Shown: positions 51,882 through 64,000 of the stretch, piece by piece
Position numbering within the stretch: position 1 is the first letter of the stretch
Layout: each line of letters starts with the position of its first letter
From: Piromyces finnis
Taxonomy: Eukaryota; Neocallimastigomycota; Neocallimastigomycetes; Neocallimastigales; Neocallimastigaceae
Reading direction: 5' to 3'
DNA: 64,000 nucleotides
NCBI GenBank assembly: GCA_002104945.1
Contig: MCFH01000014.1
Coordinates: 479,001-543,000 of the forward strand
Notes under the pieces: generated by a model
What the model saw: only the letters and a program-made list of their open reading frames with translations
What the model was told of the DNA's origin: nothing
Databases searched by the model: none
Translations under genes and position numbers: made by a program

Positions 51882-53028
51882 ATGCAAAATACAGAATTAG
51901 GTGATACAAAATTTTATCCTCTGTCAAATTCAAAAGTATTTTTAAATGAAAACAATGTTATAGATATTCCGGTTTCTGAAATTAGAATTCCAGTAGGTAC
52001 AGGTATTACCCTTGCTGGAAAAGTATTTGGAAATTTACCAACAACCAATCCAACACATAAAATAATAGCTCTACATGGATGGCTAGATAATTGTGAATTA
52101 TATTCTGATATTGCCCCAAGAATTATTGCTCATTATTATGAGAAAAATGAAACAGCTTCATTAATTGCATTTGATTCAGCAGGTCATGGATTATCAGATC
52201 ATAGATCAGAAGATTATGGAGAGGTATATTATTTATGGGATTATATTGCAGATTTTTATTCCGCTTTGGATATATTAAGTAAATATATAATTTTAAATTG
52301 AATTATAAATTATATATATACAATATATATTAATAAATAATTTTTAAAATTATAATTTTAATTATAATTTATTTTAAATAAAAGAATGGAAGAATTTTAT
52401 ATTATTAGGTCATTCTTATGGTGGTATACTAGCATATACAATTGCTGGAGCATTTCCAACAAGAGTTATTGGTTTAATAGTTTATGAAAATTTAGGTTTT
52501 ATGAATTTTCAAACACCAGAAATGCATCCTATGTTATTAGCAGAATATTTAAGAATTAAAACTAGCGAAGCAAAAAGAAAAGTTAAAAGGAAGGTTATAA
52601 TATTCCCAACATTTGATGCAGCATGTCAGAGTAAATCTCAAGGAATGTATACTACATCATTATCATCATCAAAAAAGTTATTAAAACGAGGATTAAAGAG
52701 AATAAGACCAGATCCTAGCAATGGAGTTACAGGAGGATATTCATATACTTATGATACAAGAATAACATATTCAAACTATATACTTCCAATGACCTGGAGT
52801 TTGGAGCAAGTTGAAGCATTTTTTAAAAAAATAAAATGCCCTACACATGTTATATTAGCTTCTAATGGTATCTATGAAAATGGGGATAGTGAAGGTAGAT
52901 TAAAGTTTTTAGTGAACGCTAAAGAATTTAAATACAATGTTGTTAATGGCAATCATCATTTCTTATTAGAAGAAGAATCAATAGATGAACTAACTTCATT
53001 AACAAATTCATTTTTAGATTCTCTGTAA
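51882..53028 (+). CDS. Alpha/beta hydrolase, SERHL (serine hydrolase-like) family
   Basis: Two exons (51882-52278, 52385-53028) make 1041 bases, 346 residues. The fold markers are the oxyanion-hole HGWLDN (His65), the family signature AFDSAGHGLSDH, the nucleophile elbow GHSYGG with Ser143, and the late histidine in NGNHHFLLEEE (His323 or 324). The acid is probably in the strand before the last helix (ILASNGIYE) but cannot be fixed. HGWLDN with GHGLSDH is characteristic of SERHL/peroxisomal hydrolase-like proteins whose substrates are mostly unknown. The ending DSL is not a clear peroxisomal PTS1 (SKL). A basic insertion (KRKVKRK) lies in the cap region. The start is the first Met after an in-frame stop region. 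Confidence 0.85.
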
Positions 53029-54472
53029 CAACTGCAAATAAAAAAAAAAAAAGCTAAATAATAAATATAGATATTAAATAAAAAAGAGAATACTTCTATT
53101 TGTCATAATAATTATAATAATATAATACATTTATTGTTATTAAAATAAGTTATTAGTATGTTTCATAATTATTAAAAAAATAAAAAAAAAGTAATATCTA
53201 CTAAAAAATATTAAATTTTAGAAATATATAAATAAATCTATAAATTAATTAAAATAATATAAAATATCTTTTAATAATAATAGATATTATATAAAACTAT
53301 TTTACTTGCATATAATATTTATAAATAAATAAATAGTATATTAAAAATATCAATAATATTTGAATGAAACATTTTAAATTGTAAGTTTTATGTAATAGTG
53401 GAATATATTTCATTTTGGTAATTACAAACTTTTACAAAAGTAGAATAAAATATTTATACCTATATTAAATAAGGTTAATTCATGATATAAAGAAATTTAT
53501 TTAAAGGTATCGGCATTTATTTGAATTATAGAATGAATAATAAAATAGAAGTTTAACTTCACTAATTATATATTATATTTTCTATTTAATGTTTTTATTT
53601 TTATTTTTATTTTTTTAATACGATTTATTTATAATTATAATATCTTATTATTTTTAAGTATCTGTTATAATGATAGTTAAATTTATAAAAAAGAAGTATA
53701 ATAAAAGAAATATTATGTATTAATACAAATGGGATTGTTATTAATACAAAAGTCTTATTACATAATAATTATTTATAAAGATATTAAAATATCATTTTAA
53801 ATAATTTTTTTAATTGTTTATTATAAGTTATAAAAAAAGGTGTATTCCTATTAATAAACAAAATATTATTACTAATTACTATTACTAATTACTACTACTA
53901 CTACTACTACTACTAATACTAATAATAATAATAATATATAATAATGAAAAATGGTTTTTTGTTAATCTTATGTTAGATAATAATATTACAAAGAGTATAT
54001 AACGACGATATTTATTTAGTTTAAAAAATAACAAAGCAATTAAATACATAAAAAACAACTCGAAAATTTAAATAATATATATTTATATAAAACAAAATTT
54101 GATATTTTATTACTTGTTTTTTTTTTTTTTTTTAAGTTATTTATTTTCACAATATAAATATAAATATAAATACAGATCAAAAATTATTAAAATATTCCAT
54201 ATTTTATATGATGATATTTTTATATTATTATTATTATTTTTTTTTTTTTGTTTATCATTATTAGAGTTAACAATAAGTTATATATATATTTATAATTGTA
54301 GAATCATTATAATAAAACAATTCTTGTTTAAATAATATAAATATATAATAATAAATTTTATATATAAAAAAAGAAATAAATAATTCACTACTTCAAGAGT
54401 CTCTAATATATAGATAATTAATAAAGATAATTCGATAATGGTGAGATTATATATATACATAGAATATTTTCA

Positions 54473-54511
<39 letters not shown>

Positions 54512-54800
54512 GTAATTTTTAACCAAAGTTAATAATATTTACATTAATTTTGGAAATAATTTTGAATAAAATGAGTATTGTATATATATAATTGAATTCA
54601 ATAAAAAAAAATAATTTTTTTTAGAAGAAATAACAATTTACTAAAAGTCTTTGGAATCGTTTTCTTTTTTTTTTCCTTTTACCATTTCATTTTCAATTTC
54701 ATTATTTTTTTTATGAGTTGCTTGCAAACTTTTATGAAAAAGAAAATGAATATATTATTTAAGTGTAAATATATAAAAATATTTAATGTTTATTTTATAA
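53029..54800. other. Intergenic between convergent hydrolase and homeodomain genes
   Basis: About 1.8 kb, AT-rich, with a trinucleotide CTA repeat at 53890-53915 and a run of about 31 T at 54475-54505. A minus-strand stretch at 54644-54735 looks weakly codon-like but could not be joined in frame to the homeodomain gene. Confidence 0.55.
53890..53915. repeat. (CTA)n microsatellite
   Basis: Eight or so CTA/ACT units, among the few C-containing simple repeats in the window. Confidence 0.85.
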
Positions 54801-56972
54801 TTATTTCTTTTCACAAGCAATAAAATTATCTGTTGTTCCTGGACTTATTGGTGTTAAAAGAGTATTTTTGATATTATCAACTTCATTTATTTTAACTTCG
54901 TTATTAGTGGTATCTTTTTCACTAGAATTTGCAATATTATTATTGACTTGTTCATTATTGTATCTGTTATTATTGCTATTATTATTATTGTTGTTATTAT
55001 TTTTTCCTTGAGAACGCTCTCTATTAACCTTTGCTCTTCTATTTTGGAACCATACTTGAACTTCACGATTTGTCATGTTAACTTTTTTAGCTAATTCTTC
55101 TCTAACTTCAAATGGTGGAGTATCATTTGTTTTAAATATATTTAATAAAATATCAAGTTGACCTGTAGTAGTTCTCTTTCTCTTGTGCTTTCTCTTGTTT
55201 AAAGTACGAGGATATGCATGTGGTGGTAAAAGCATAGCTTTATTAGGTTGTGATCCTGGGAATGGAGAGATTGGTGTGTATGGGGTATTTCCTGCTGGAT
55301 AACTGTTAAAGAATTTAAGTTGTGGTTGTGGTGGAAGGAATGTCTTAATTCTTGGTGGAATAGATGTGGTTGGGTTTGGAGTTCCGTATTGGGCTGCTGT
55401 GTTTGGAGCGGTCTGTTGTTGGTTTGGAGCTGGTTGAGCATTTTGTGGAAGAGTAACTGGTACTGGAACTGACATTGGCATTTGAACTGGCATTGGATTT
55501 GGATTTGTTTGGAATACAAAACGATTAAGAGTTTGTGGATTTGGTGAAGATTGAGCTTGATTTGTTCCATTAATATGAGGAGTTTGTAATTGTTGTTGAT
55601 TTGGAATATGACTAATAATTCTTGGCATAACAATATTATTATCATTTTGGCCTTGTATAATAGAGCCAACCATTCCACAATTAGGAATGCTTTGATATCT
55701 TGGTTGATTCATTATATTATGGAATCTTTGGGTACCAGCTGGGTTACTTGGATTTATCATTTGTGGATATTGAATGGAAGATATTGAACCTTGAGCATTT
55801 TGATTTGATGGTGTTAAAACTTGGAAAGTTTCAAAGGCTTGTGGTTGGCTTAAAATTTGTTCATTATTTTCTTCATAATATTGAGGTATTACATTTGGAT
55901 CACTATATACCTCGTATATCATTGGTGTATTATATACACTTGAAGTTGGCATAGTTGGAGAACTTGGAGTAAGTAAGACACTAGAAGCAGCATTTTGTTG
56001 TGGAAGTACCATTGGATTTTCCATTCCTCTTATATTTAATCCAAAATTATTTAATGATCTTCCAGTATTTATGTGTAAAGGAACATTATTTTGGACAATA
56101 TTTTGTTTTGGAAATACAGAATTCATTGTGGTAATATTAGAATTACTATGGAAATTATTATTTCCATTCATTATGGCTTGATTTTCAGTATTTGTTTCAT
56201 TGTTGGTTTCGGTAATATTTTTCTTTTGAAGATGAGCTTTCATTTGATCATTATTTTCTGGGATAGTATTATTCATTATTAAGTTATAATTATTATCAAA
56301 ATTACCAGAAGGAGTAGTAATTTGATTATCCTTCAATATAATTTTTTGATTGTTTTCTGTACTATTTGAGGTGGCATTTGGTCTGTTAGCATCCTTTGAT
56401 AATACTGAACTATTATCTGCTGTTGTTTGATTAACATTTATCATATTGAATTTAGAATTATCATTAATAATTTCAATTGGTTTTGACTTAACTTTTTTAA
56501 CTTGTTTTTCATTTATACTATCTATTGATAGTTTTTGATGAATATTGTTGTTTCCACTACTACTTCCTACATTACTACTTGAATTATTATCTTTAGAGTT
56601 TAAAGTTTGTGGAGTAAGTGGATAGCTATTATCAAAATAATGTTCACCTATGTTAATACTGTTAAATAAATCATTTCCAATATTTTCTATATTAGTAAAT
56701 TCATCAATTGGTGATTGTGAAACTGATGGGGTTGGTGAAGGTGGTTTTGGTGATAAAGTTTGTTGAATGTTTTGTTTTAAAAATGAGGTCATAAGAGTAG
56801 TTTGATCTAGGCTATCAAATAATTTTGAATTATTTATCATATTTGTACCATCAGCCATTAAATTATTAGTCTGATTTTTTGCATCAATTTCACCTACAAG
56901 TTTTTTATTTTTATAGATTTTTTGTGTTTGTTGAGGATAATATAAAAAATCGCTATTCATTTCAAAACTCAT
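54801..56972 (-). CDS. Homeodomain transcription factor, intronless
   Basis: A single open frame of 2172 bases encodes 723 residues. The homeodomain lies at about residues 592-652: a basic N-terminal arm (KRKHKRKRTTTGQ), helix 1 LDILLNIFKTN, helix 2 PPFEVREELAKKVN and the recognition helix REVQVWFQNRRAKVNRE with the invariant Trp, Phe, Asn and Arg. The spacing is that of a typical 60-residue homeodomain, with no TALE loop insertion. The remaining 590 N-terminal residues are Asn-, Gln-, Ser- and Pro-rich and probably disordered transactivation sequence, including a PSPTPS tract; the tail has poly-Asn. Target genes are unknown; Yox1-type and Pah1-type fungal homeobox factors are the nearest known groups by motif. 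It is the only complete gene here that needs no intron. A minus-strand gene, it is preceded by 1.6 kb of promoter-side AT-rich DNA. Confidence 0.9.
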   Translation of the reverse strand: MSFEMNSDFLYYPQQTQKIYKNKKLVGEIDAKNQTNNLMADGTNMINNSKLFDSLDQTTLMTSFLKQNIQQTLSPKPPSPTPSVSQSPIDEFTNIENIGNDLFNSINIGEHYFDNSYPLTPQTLNSKDNNSSSNVGSSSGNNNIHQKLSIDSINEKQVKKVKSKPIEIINDNSKFNMINVNQTTADNSSVLSKDANRPNATSNSTENNQKIILKDNQITTPSGNFDNNYNLIMNNTIPENNDQMKAHLQKKNITETNNETNTENQAIMNGNNNFHSNSNITTMNSVFPKQNIVQNNVPLHINTGRSLNNFGLNIRGMENPMVLPQQNAASSVLLTPSSPTMPTSSVYNTPMIYEVYSDPNVIPQYYEENNEQILSQPQAFETFQVLTPSNQNAQGSISSIQYPQMINPSNPAGTQRFHNIMNQPRYQSIPNCGMVGSIIQGQNDNNIVMPRIISHIPNQQQLQTPHINGTNQAQSSPNPQTLNRFVFQTNPNPMPVQMPMSVPVPVTLPQNAQPAPNQQQTAPNTAAQYGTPNPTTSIPPRIKTFLPPQPQLKFFNSYPAGNTPYTPISPFPGSQPNKAMLLPPHAYPRTLNKRKHKRKRTTTGQLDILLNIFKTNDTPPFEVREELAKKVNMTNREVQVWFQNRRAKVNRERSQGKNNNNNNNNSNNNRYNNEQVNNNIANSSEKDTTNNEVKINEVDNIKNTLLTPISPGTTDNFIACEKK

Positions 56973-58555
56973 ATTAATTAAATTTTATTTTTTTATATCT
57001 TATAATTAGAAGCTTAATTACAATTATTTTTATTAATTAATATTTAAATCAGTTTCATATACGTATATATATTTTATTTTTTCAATAATTATTATTATTA
57101 CTTATAATAATAATATTTATAATTATTGATGCTGAATAAAATTATATTTGAAAAATGATACGAAATGATTCTTTTAACTACTTAAATATTACAATAATCA
57201 AATTAAAAATATTTTAACAAATTAATTTAATTTTATAAATAAATAATATTACTATATTTCTGTTCTTTTATCAAAAGAAAAGAATTAAATATTACAATGA
57301 AGTAATATTCATTAGTAATTAATATAATATTATTTTTGATAGTAATAAGTTGTATTTGTTTTATGATTTCTTAATTTTTCATAATAACTTATTTTTTTTT
57401 AAAAAAAAAAAAAAAAAAAAAACCAAAAAATAAAAACAAAACAAAGAAAAAATTTAGAAAAAAAAGAAAATTATATAAATTATAGATAGTAATAAGGAAT
57501 GATGATAAAAATAAAAAATAAAAATAAAATTTTAACTGTTTGTTATATTTATATCATTAATGTGAGATAAAGTAATATTGAAAGGATATACAAATATAAA
57601 ATAATGGATGATATAATATAAATAGGAGAAATTTTTTTATATAATATATATATAAATTTTTATTCTATTATAAAAAATAATATTTATTATTCAAATGTTC
57701 TATAAATATAAACTCTATAAATATATTAAAAGTCATAAATAATAAAATACAGTCATTTTTATTCATGAAAAAGAAATGTATTCTTATTTATGAGATTACT
57801 ATAGATATAGTTTATATTCATATTTTTATATAACTATATTTCATATAAAAAAAAATTATATTTAAATATTATAATAATAAGGTTTTACAAAGTAGAATAA
57901 ATAAATATATATATTTTCTATAAATGTATCATTTAGTAGACATCATTACTATTTATAAATCTATTTATAGATTTATCTTTTTATAATAAATTTTATATTT
58001 AACATCGATAAAAATATTATGTCTTTTAATAAGACAAAATTTTATATATAGTTATAGTTATTAATATACCTTGGAGATTTTTTACTTTATATTTATACAT
58101 ATACATATATAGTTATAAGAACTTTGATTTCATATGAATTCAAAATTATTTTTATATATTATTACTTTTCAATTAGATCTGGTACAATGCACTCAAATAT
58201 ATTAAATTTCAATTAATTATATTTATGAAAAAATATAATCATAAACTATAAATTGCTTAAAATAATACACATACATGCACACATGTATAAATTAAAGTAT
58301 AAAAATTTAAAGTTTATTTATAATACTTCTTTTAATAATTATATATTATTGATAAAATATTTTTTAGGTTTAATATAAAGGTAAGAATTTTCTGAAAATC
58401 ATCTTAAAAGTTAATATTATATTATTATTATTATTATTATATTATTATAATTATTATATTACGAATAAAAAATATAAACTATCTAAAAAATTTTTTGTAA
58501 TACTTTAACGCTATGTAATACAAAAGCAATGTTAAATTTAACTACAATATATATT
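56973..58555. other. Intergenic homeodomain gene-chitin synthase; nothing recognised
   Basis: About 1.6 kb of AT-rich spacer between two minus-strand genes, with an A run at about 57400-57422 and ATT repeats near 58420-58440. It contains the presumed promoter of the homeodomain gene and the 3' end of the chitin synthase gene. An isolated ATATCCTTT on the minus strand near 57578-57590 is not tied to any exon. Confidence 0.55.
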
Positions 58556-61500
58556 TTACATTTGTCCCGATAAGATTTCTTCGATTGTACAATTAATAAA
58601 GTCTTTTTTGCCACTCATATCAATACCGAAATGTTCTGAAAGTTCTTCTCTAACTTGTTTTTTAGTAATTTTCATTAAATCAGAGTTATAAATAATATTT
58701 TGGATTTGTGCAACAATTTCTTCATCTGATGGGAATCTTGTGAATTCCATAGAATTTCTTTGACTTGGTGGAATAGAGCTAATCATTGACATATTTGGAT
58801 TTAATGTATTTGTGTTCATGCATTGATAAGCTGGAGCATTATATGAAGATCCAGCGTAAGCAGATTCAGCATAGAGTTGTTGCATTTGCATACTTTGTTG
58901 TGGCATAGCAGGGATTGATGGTGCATAAATGTCACTCTTTGCTCCAGTATGGTCTGAAAAGTCATCTAAACGAGAATCTTTTGTTGATTGTTCATATAAT
59001 TCTTGTTCATATTCATCCCATGTCTTTGTTGGAATCATAGAAAGTTTAAACTTTTCATTTTCTGGTAAAAATTCCTTCTTCTTTCCATCACCAACAACAA
59101 CACGTGTATTACCCCATGAGAAATCATCGAAATGCCAGAATGAGTATAGAGGAATAAATAAACCATATAATGGCATTGCCATTAAGTATATTATCATCCA
59201 ACCAACATGTTGCCATTGTTTCTTAAGTAAGAAGATAATAATTTGGAAACCGTACATAGATAAAATCAAAAGTAATGAAATAGTTGGTAATTTTTCTCCA
59301 CTGAAAATAATGTAATAAATTAAATAGGCCATATACATTAAGGTTACAGGTTGAATTAAGGTAGCGAATAAATCGATCATTACAACAAATCTTAATGAGA
59401 AACAACAGAAACCACATAATTGAGGAAGGAATAATAATTCAATTAAATTATGAACAGTTGAATTAATCCATCTACGACGTTGTGATAAAAGTACAGACCA
59501 TCTATCAGGAACATTAGTTTGACAAAGAGCATCAGGAGTAAATTTCAATTTCATTTGTGGGAAATGTTTCATCAAAAGAGTGGTTAAGTAACGATCTTCA
59601 CCAAGGGAAAGAAGATTCTTTTTGTGTAAGGTATCAACCTTGCATTCTGAATAATCTTCAATGATAGCATTTGAAATTAATAATGGAATTCTCTTAGTTG
59701 GAGTTCTTATTCTATACATTGAGAAACAACCTGGAAGACATGTAACAGATCCAAATAATGATTCAAAAGCCTTTGCAAGATGATGAGAAATAAAGTATTC
59801 ATAAACTTGAATCATTGTTACCCAACTATCCTTTTCATTTAATAATTGTGTTTCACCACAAATACCCATAATCTTAGAATCATGAATCATACATGAAACC
59901 ATTCTATTTAATGAATCAGGTTCGACTTGAGTATCAGCATCAACCATAAGAACATATTCATAGAAACTTGGATTAACACCAATAATATTCTTAATTTGAT
60001 GATAAAGTTCAAGTTCCATTGGTGTCATTGGAGAATTATTATGAACCTTTGAAAGGAAACGCATTAAGATCATTTGGGAATCACGCTTACCTCTATTACC
60101 AGGTCTAGAACGTTCAGATGGTGCACCAACCTTAACTACAACAATGAATGGAATTGATCTTCCTTGGCATTCATATAAACCAGAATATATCTTTGCCATA
60201 TTATATTGTTTCATACCTTTCATTAATTTATATAAGATTTAATTAATATTATATTTTACGATTATACTATTTTACGTTTTACATATTTTTCAAAAAAAAA
60301 AAAAAACATTTATTGAAAATATATATGCAATATTAAATTATTAATTACTAATTTAATCAATATACCTTCACCAATTGATTGGAATGCAAAAGATTCAGGA
60401 TCAACACTTGGATCTACACCTAATAAATCTAATACGATTCTTGGAGTAGGACGATCATTACCACTACCAATAATCATACCATCAGCAATAATGAATAAAA
60501 GTTTTCTTTTATCGTCATATTTAAGAATAGACAATGATTTAATTGTTCTTAATAATGACTCTTCATCTTCTGTATAACATGGTACTTGACAAATAACAAA
60601 CTTATCATGATCTTCTGGATCCTTTCTTGAACTTAATTGTAAAGCAGATAAGAATTTGACACCAATAACCATTACAATAATAAGTGAACCAATTAAAAGA
60701 ATATAATTTGTTAATTGGCATTTGAAGTCATTTCTATGATCTACTTTACCATAAAAGAAAAGATCACCCATACATCTCAAACATTGGTCAGGATGATAAT
60801 TTTCATAAGCAGGGTTTAATACATTATTACCATTCATAATATATTTAGTTCTATATTCTTCAAATTCCTTTGTAACATCCTTATTCTGGTTAGCTAATAC
60901 AACACTACCAAATTCACCTAAAAATGCAACTGGAGAATTGAAATAATTGGTTACATCATAAATATTTTCGTGAATAACAACATATTGAGGATAAGATTGA
61001 CCTCTAGATAAGTTTGGAGGAACATTTATAATATTTTTATTTTCTACAATCCAACCTTTGAAATAATTTTTAAGTAAGTAATGTACATAATCCTTCTTAT
61101 ATCCTGATTTTTCACCTTTTGGATTTGTAGGTGGTTCATCTTGTCTATGAATATATTGACCACTTTTAACATGACTTTTTCTCATACTTTCATAATTTTT
61201 ATATATATAATCCCAATCATTTGTTGGTTTTTCTCCAACCCCTAAACAATAAGATACACCCCATAAATCTAATGGTGACCAGAACATATATGTAACATCT
61301 CTACCAGCATAATCTTCTACTTGTTCAAAAATTCTATGGTTATTATTTTGGAAAAATTTTGTTACATCTAAATAACGACCATGTAAACCAACAAGCATAT
61401 TTTTATTTGTTGATCTAATATCTAATTCTTCATGTGTAAGCCAGTTTTTCTTTGGACAAATAATTTGACCTAAACCAACAATATAGAATAAAATACCTAA

Positions 61501-63872
61501 ATTCAATATTAAAATAATAAGATTTAAAGCAAACTTTTCACGCCATGCCATTTGAATATCTTTTCGAACCATTTTACCACATTTTGCTAAACAGCAATTA
61601 CAAATATAGAAAGTTAATAAGTAAGTACAGCATACCCATTGTTTACGAGCAGTTGTTGTATGTTGCTCTTCTTCCTCACTACTTTCTTCATCCTTTTTAA
61701 CTTCTTTATTTCCTAATATAGTTTCTCCACCAAGGGCTTCTGGATCAAAATCTTCATCACTTTGATATATCTCTGAGCCTAACTGAGATTCAGATTCTTC
61801 CATTGTACTTCCTTCAACATCTTCTCCCATTGCAATAGCTCTTTCATCTCCTTCATCATCTTTTATTATATATATATTATTAATTTATTTAAATTTAATT
61901 TGTTTTTTTTTAAATTTTAAAAAAAATAAATATATATATTCAATTTAAAAAATTACCATTATCTCCATCTTCCATATCTTTATGTTTTTCTGATTTTAAA
62001 GCATTTTCAACTGCTCTAACTTCATTATCTAAAATTTTCCATTGTTCCTCAGCAACGTATACTTTAGAATTACCTATTGCAAATTCTTTTTCTGACCAAT
62101 TGAAAATTTTAGCAAATTGAATACATTTTTCTTTTGGATCTGATTGATTTAATTCCATTGGTTGGATAATTGGGTTAAATATTTCAATGAATTCATCAAA
62201 GTTATAATAAGAAGTAAAATCGTATTCTCTTGCCTTTGCAACATCAATAATACCATAAAAGTCTATTTGTTTCTTTGCAAAATCAGTATCAAATTTATAT
62301 GAAGACATTTTTTGTGATTTATTTGGTTTAATACAATATACAAACCATGGATTTGTATTTGCCATTGTATCAATTACTTCATTAAGTGAATCATTTAATT
62401 GATTACCAATAGTTGGAATAATTTCACTAGTTGGCTTCTTTCTTCCATTCTTACGCTTAGTTGATGGTGCTCTTAATGGCTTTTGTGATTGTTGAGCCTC
62501 ACAAATATTAGATGCACCAGGTAATGACTTTGTGGTAACTGATTTTTCAGAAAATAATCCCTTAATAAAGTCATTACTTGAAGCTGGCATTTCTCCACTA
62601 CCCTTTAAAAGTGCAACAAAATCAGTATTCATATTGTCACTGTTACTTTTAATAAAGTCATTAACATTATAATCACAGTCACCGAAATAATGCTTAACTG
62701 AAAAACCTTCATTATTAAGTACTATAGAATTACTCTTTTGTTGCAATGGATCGAATTTAGTTAATAATCTTTGTGTATCTGGCTTGGATCTATTACATTC
62801 GCTATCCATTACGGAAAGTAAACTTTTACCATCAGTAAATAATTCAATAACACTTTTATTCCTTCCAAATGGAGTGTCAATATTTTCAATAGGTAATGGA
62901 ATATCAATATCAAGTCTTTGATATTTATAATCTTCAGATGGAATATTAAATAATTGTTGATTCGTAAATTGGAAAAGTTTTTCATTTGCGAAATTTGAAA
63001 GTAATTGATATAAATCTCCATCTTCGCAAATTGAAGTTCCACGGAAGTCCATGATACCAATAAAATTAGCAGTTTCTTCTTCTGTTTTACATAATTTTGT
63101 ATTAATATATTCAACAATCCAACGGAAAAGAAGAGAATATAATAATGATGCAAATTCATTTTTCTGTATTTCTGCATGTTCAGCAGTTAAAAATACTGTA
63201 CATAATTCTCTCTTAATCAACATTGTTTTATATGTTAAAATAGTTTCAAGATTTCTTGGATGAATACCTAAATATTCTGAAACAATTTCTAATTCATCTA
63301 AATTCTTTATTTGACATGAATCTTGTTGTGGATTTTGTGCATCAATGAAATGAATATTACCTATGTGTAAAATTGCTGCTAGAAGTTGGAAAATTTGTCT
63401 TTGTGTACGTCTACCAATACCAAGTGATTTTAAAGCAATTGCTAAATTTTCATAATTCTTTTCATCGGTTTGGTTAATGGCTCTTTCACCACTTAAATAT
63501 TCATATGTTGTTGAATCATCTAATCTCCAATATGACTTTTCAGCTTGGCTAGCACCAGCAAGTAAATAATAGAATACATGGAAATTTCTTTCATAGTCAT
63601 ATGAAGAATATAAATGATGTTTATCTAATATATAATCTAAGAATTTTGCACCAATGATTTTTCCATGTGAATTATATTGAACTTCTGTATATAATCCATA
63701 ATGAGAAGCATCTACATTATCCATAGTTTGTGAATTTCCAAATGCATTTAAAATTGTGTTAACATATTTTAATCCATTTTTAGTTTTTGATTTCTTTTTT
63801 CCTTTACTTATTTCACATAATTGGTTAATAATTAATTGACGACAGAATGTCTTTCCACTTCCAGATAAACCA
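58556..63872 (-). CDS. Chitin synthase with myosin-like head, cytochrome b5-like and DEK-C domains (division 2, class V/VII type; 5' end off the window)
   Basis: Three exons are visible on the minus strand (61957-63872, 60366-61859, 58556-60216) and are phase-consistent (1691 codons including stop). The first holds most of a myosin head: P-loop GLSGSGKT (63848-63871), switch I region NVDASHYG, switch II region DFRGTS (63032-63049) and the relay/SH1 region [10 protein letters not shown]. The second begins acidic, then a transmembrane segment, the cytochrome b5-like stretch [12 protein letters not shown], another membrane segment and the start of the glycosyltransferase. The third has [34 protein letters not shown], the catalytic QRRRW (59468-59482), a cluster of C-terminal membrane helices and a DEK-C domain ending GQM. 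It makes cell-wall chitin from UDP-GlcNAc at hyphal tips; the head tethers vesicles in studied fungi. The head lacks its first part, which lies beyond 64000. Confidence 0.93.
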
Positions 63873-64000
63873 CTATATTAGATTAAGTTTTTTTTTTAAA
63901 TATATTTTTTAAATATTATAATGTAAATCGACAAAAAATGAAAATTATAAATATATTTCATAATATAATAATATAATGATATTATATATAGAAAAGAATT
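63873..64000 (-). other. Intron of the chitin synthase gene, continuing past the right edge
   Basis: On the minus strand the DNA up to the acceptor AATATAG (ending at 63873) is AT-rich with stops in all frames and no convincing donor, so the donor and the preceding exon are outside the window. Confidence 0.7.

Noticed and set aside
54642-54735. A codon-like minus-strand stretch (ending KDSKDF-like before a TAG) downstream of the homeodomain gene
   Set aside because: A TAAAAG acceptor precedes it, but no donor in the end of the homeodomain frame has the phase needed to join it. It may be 3' untranslated sequence.
55199-55954. Several open frames in other frames of the homeodomain gene
   Set aside because: They are shadows of a long Gln/Asn/Pro-rich coding region and have no independent support.
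57570-57595. Another ATATCCTTT (minus strand) that resembles a U12 donor
   Set aside because: It lies in intergenic DNA with no adjacent coding exon and no nearby TCCTTRAC branch site, so it is expected by chance.
1-64000. Dictyostelid origin, suggested by AT-richness and poly-Asn tracts
   Set aside because: The myosin-head/cytochrome b5/DEK-C chitin synthase is a fungal architecture, which favours an anaerobic gut fungus.

Overview
The window looks like a nuclear contig from a very AT-rich, intron-rich fungus, most probably an anaerobic gut fungus (Neocallimastigomycota). Three things point there: a chitin synthase fused to a myosin-type head, a cytochrome b5-like part and a DEK-C tail, which is a fungal architecture; intergenic DNA and introns made almost wholly of A and T, with homopolymer runs of 30-45 bases and tetra- and pentanucleotide satellites; and many short introns with GTAAGT/GTAAAT donors and TAG acceptors. 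The phylum is an inference. No tRNA, rRNA, transposon, CRISPR array or prokaryotic operon was seen.

All exon chains were assembled by hand, and every complete one gives a whole number of codons. Left to right: a partial secreted protein with 54-residue repeats (1-710, -); a universal stress protein (2417-3328, -); TMEM234 (4539-5456, +); the sulfur carrier URM1 (6183-6746, +); a 16-exon URB2/Npa2 ribosome-assembly gene (7601-14556, +); the phosphoinositide phosphatase FIG4 (15878-20654, +); a TBRG1-like FYRN/FYRC protein (21680-24617, -); ESCRT-I VPS28 (26304-27823, +); a SREK1-type RRM/RS splicing factor (29336-31598, +); YTM1/WDR12 (32280-34472, -); a 4E-T (eIF4E transporter) homologue (35719-39577, -); RBM39 (41260-44289, -); a PCID2/Thp1/Csn12-type PCI protein (44990-47192, +); glutamine-dependent NAD+ synthetase (47793-51400, +); a SERHL-type alpha/beta hydrolase (51882-53028, +); an intronless homeodomain protein (54801-56972, -); and the chitin synthase, which runs off the right edge (58556-63872, -).

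Functionally this is a housekeeping neighbourhood: 60S ribosome assembly (URB2, YTM1), splicing (SREK1, RBM39), mRNA export or repression (PCI protein, 4E-T), tRNA thiolation (URM1), endosomal membrane work (FIG4, VPS28), NAD synthesis and wall synthesis. The genes are independent, and nothing suggests an operon or a defence island.

The most notable signal is intron 15 of URB2 (13509-14041). It matches a minor-spliceosome (U12-type) AT-AC intron: donor ATATCCTTT, branch site TCCTTAAC, and an AC end that restores the reading frame and a conserved helix. A perfect 76-copy ATTTT array sits between the branch site and the 3' splice site, stretching to about 420 bases a distance that is normally 10-20 bases. 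Other points of interest are the double loss of the switch I/switch II salt-bridge residues in the chitin synthase motor domain, a 4E-T protein in a fungus, awkward splice sites in the PCI gene, and a possible poison exon in RBM39.
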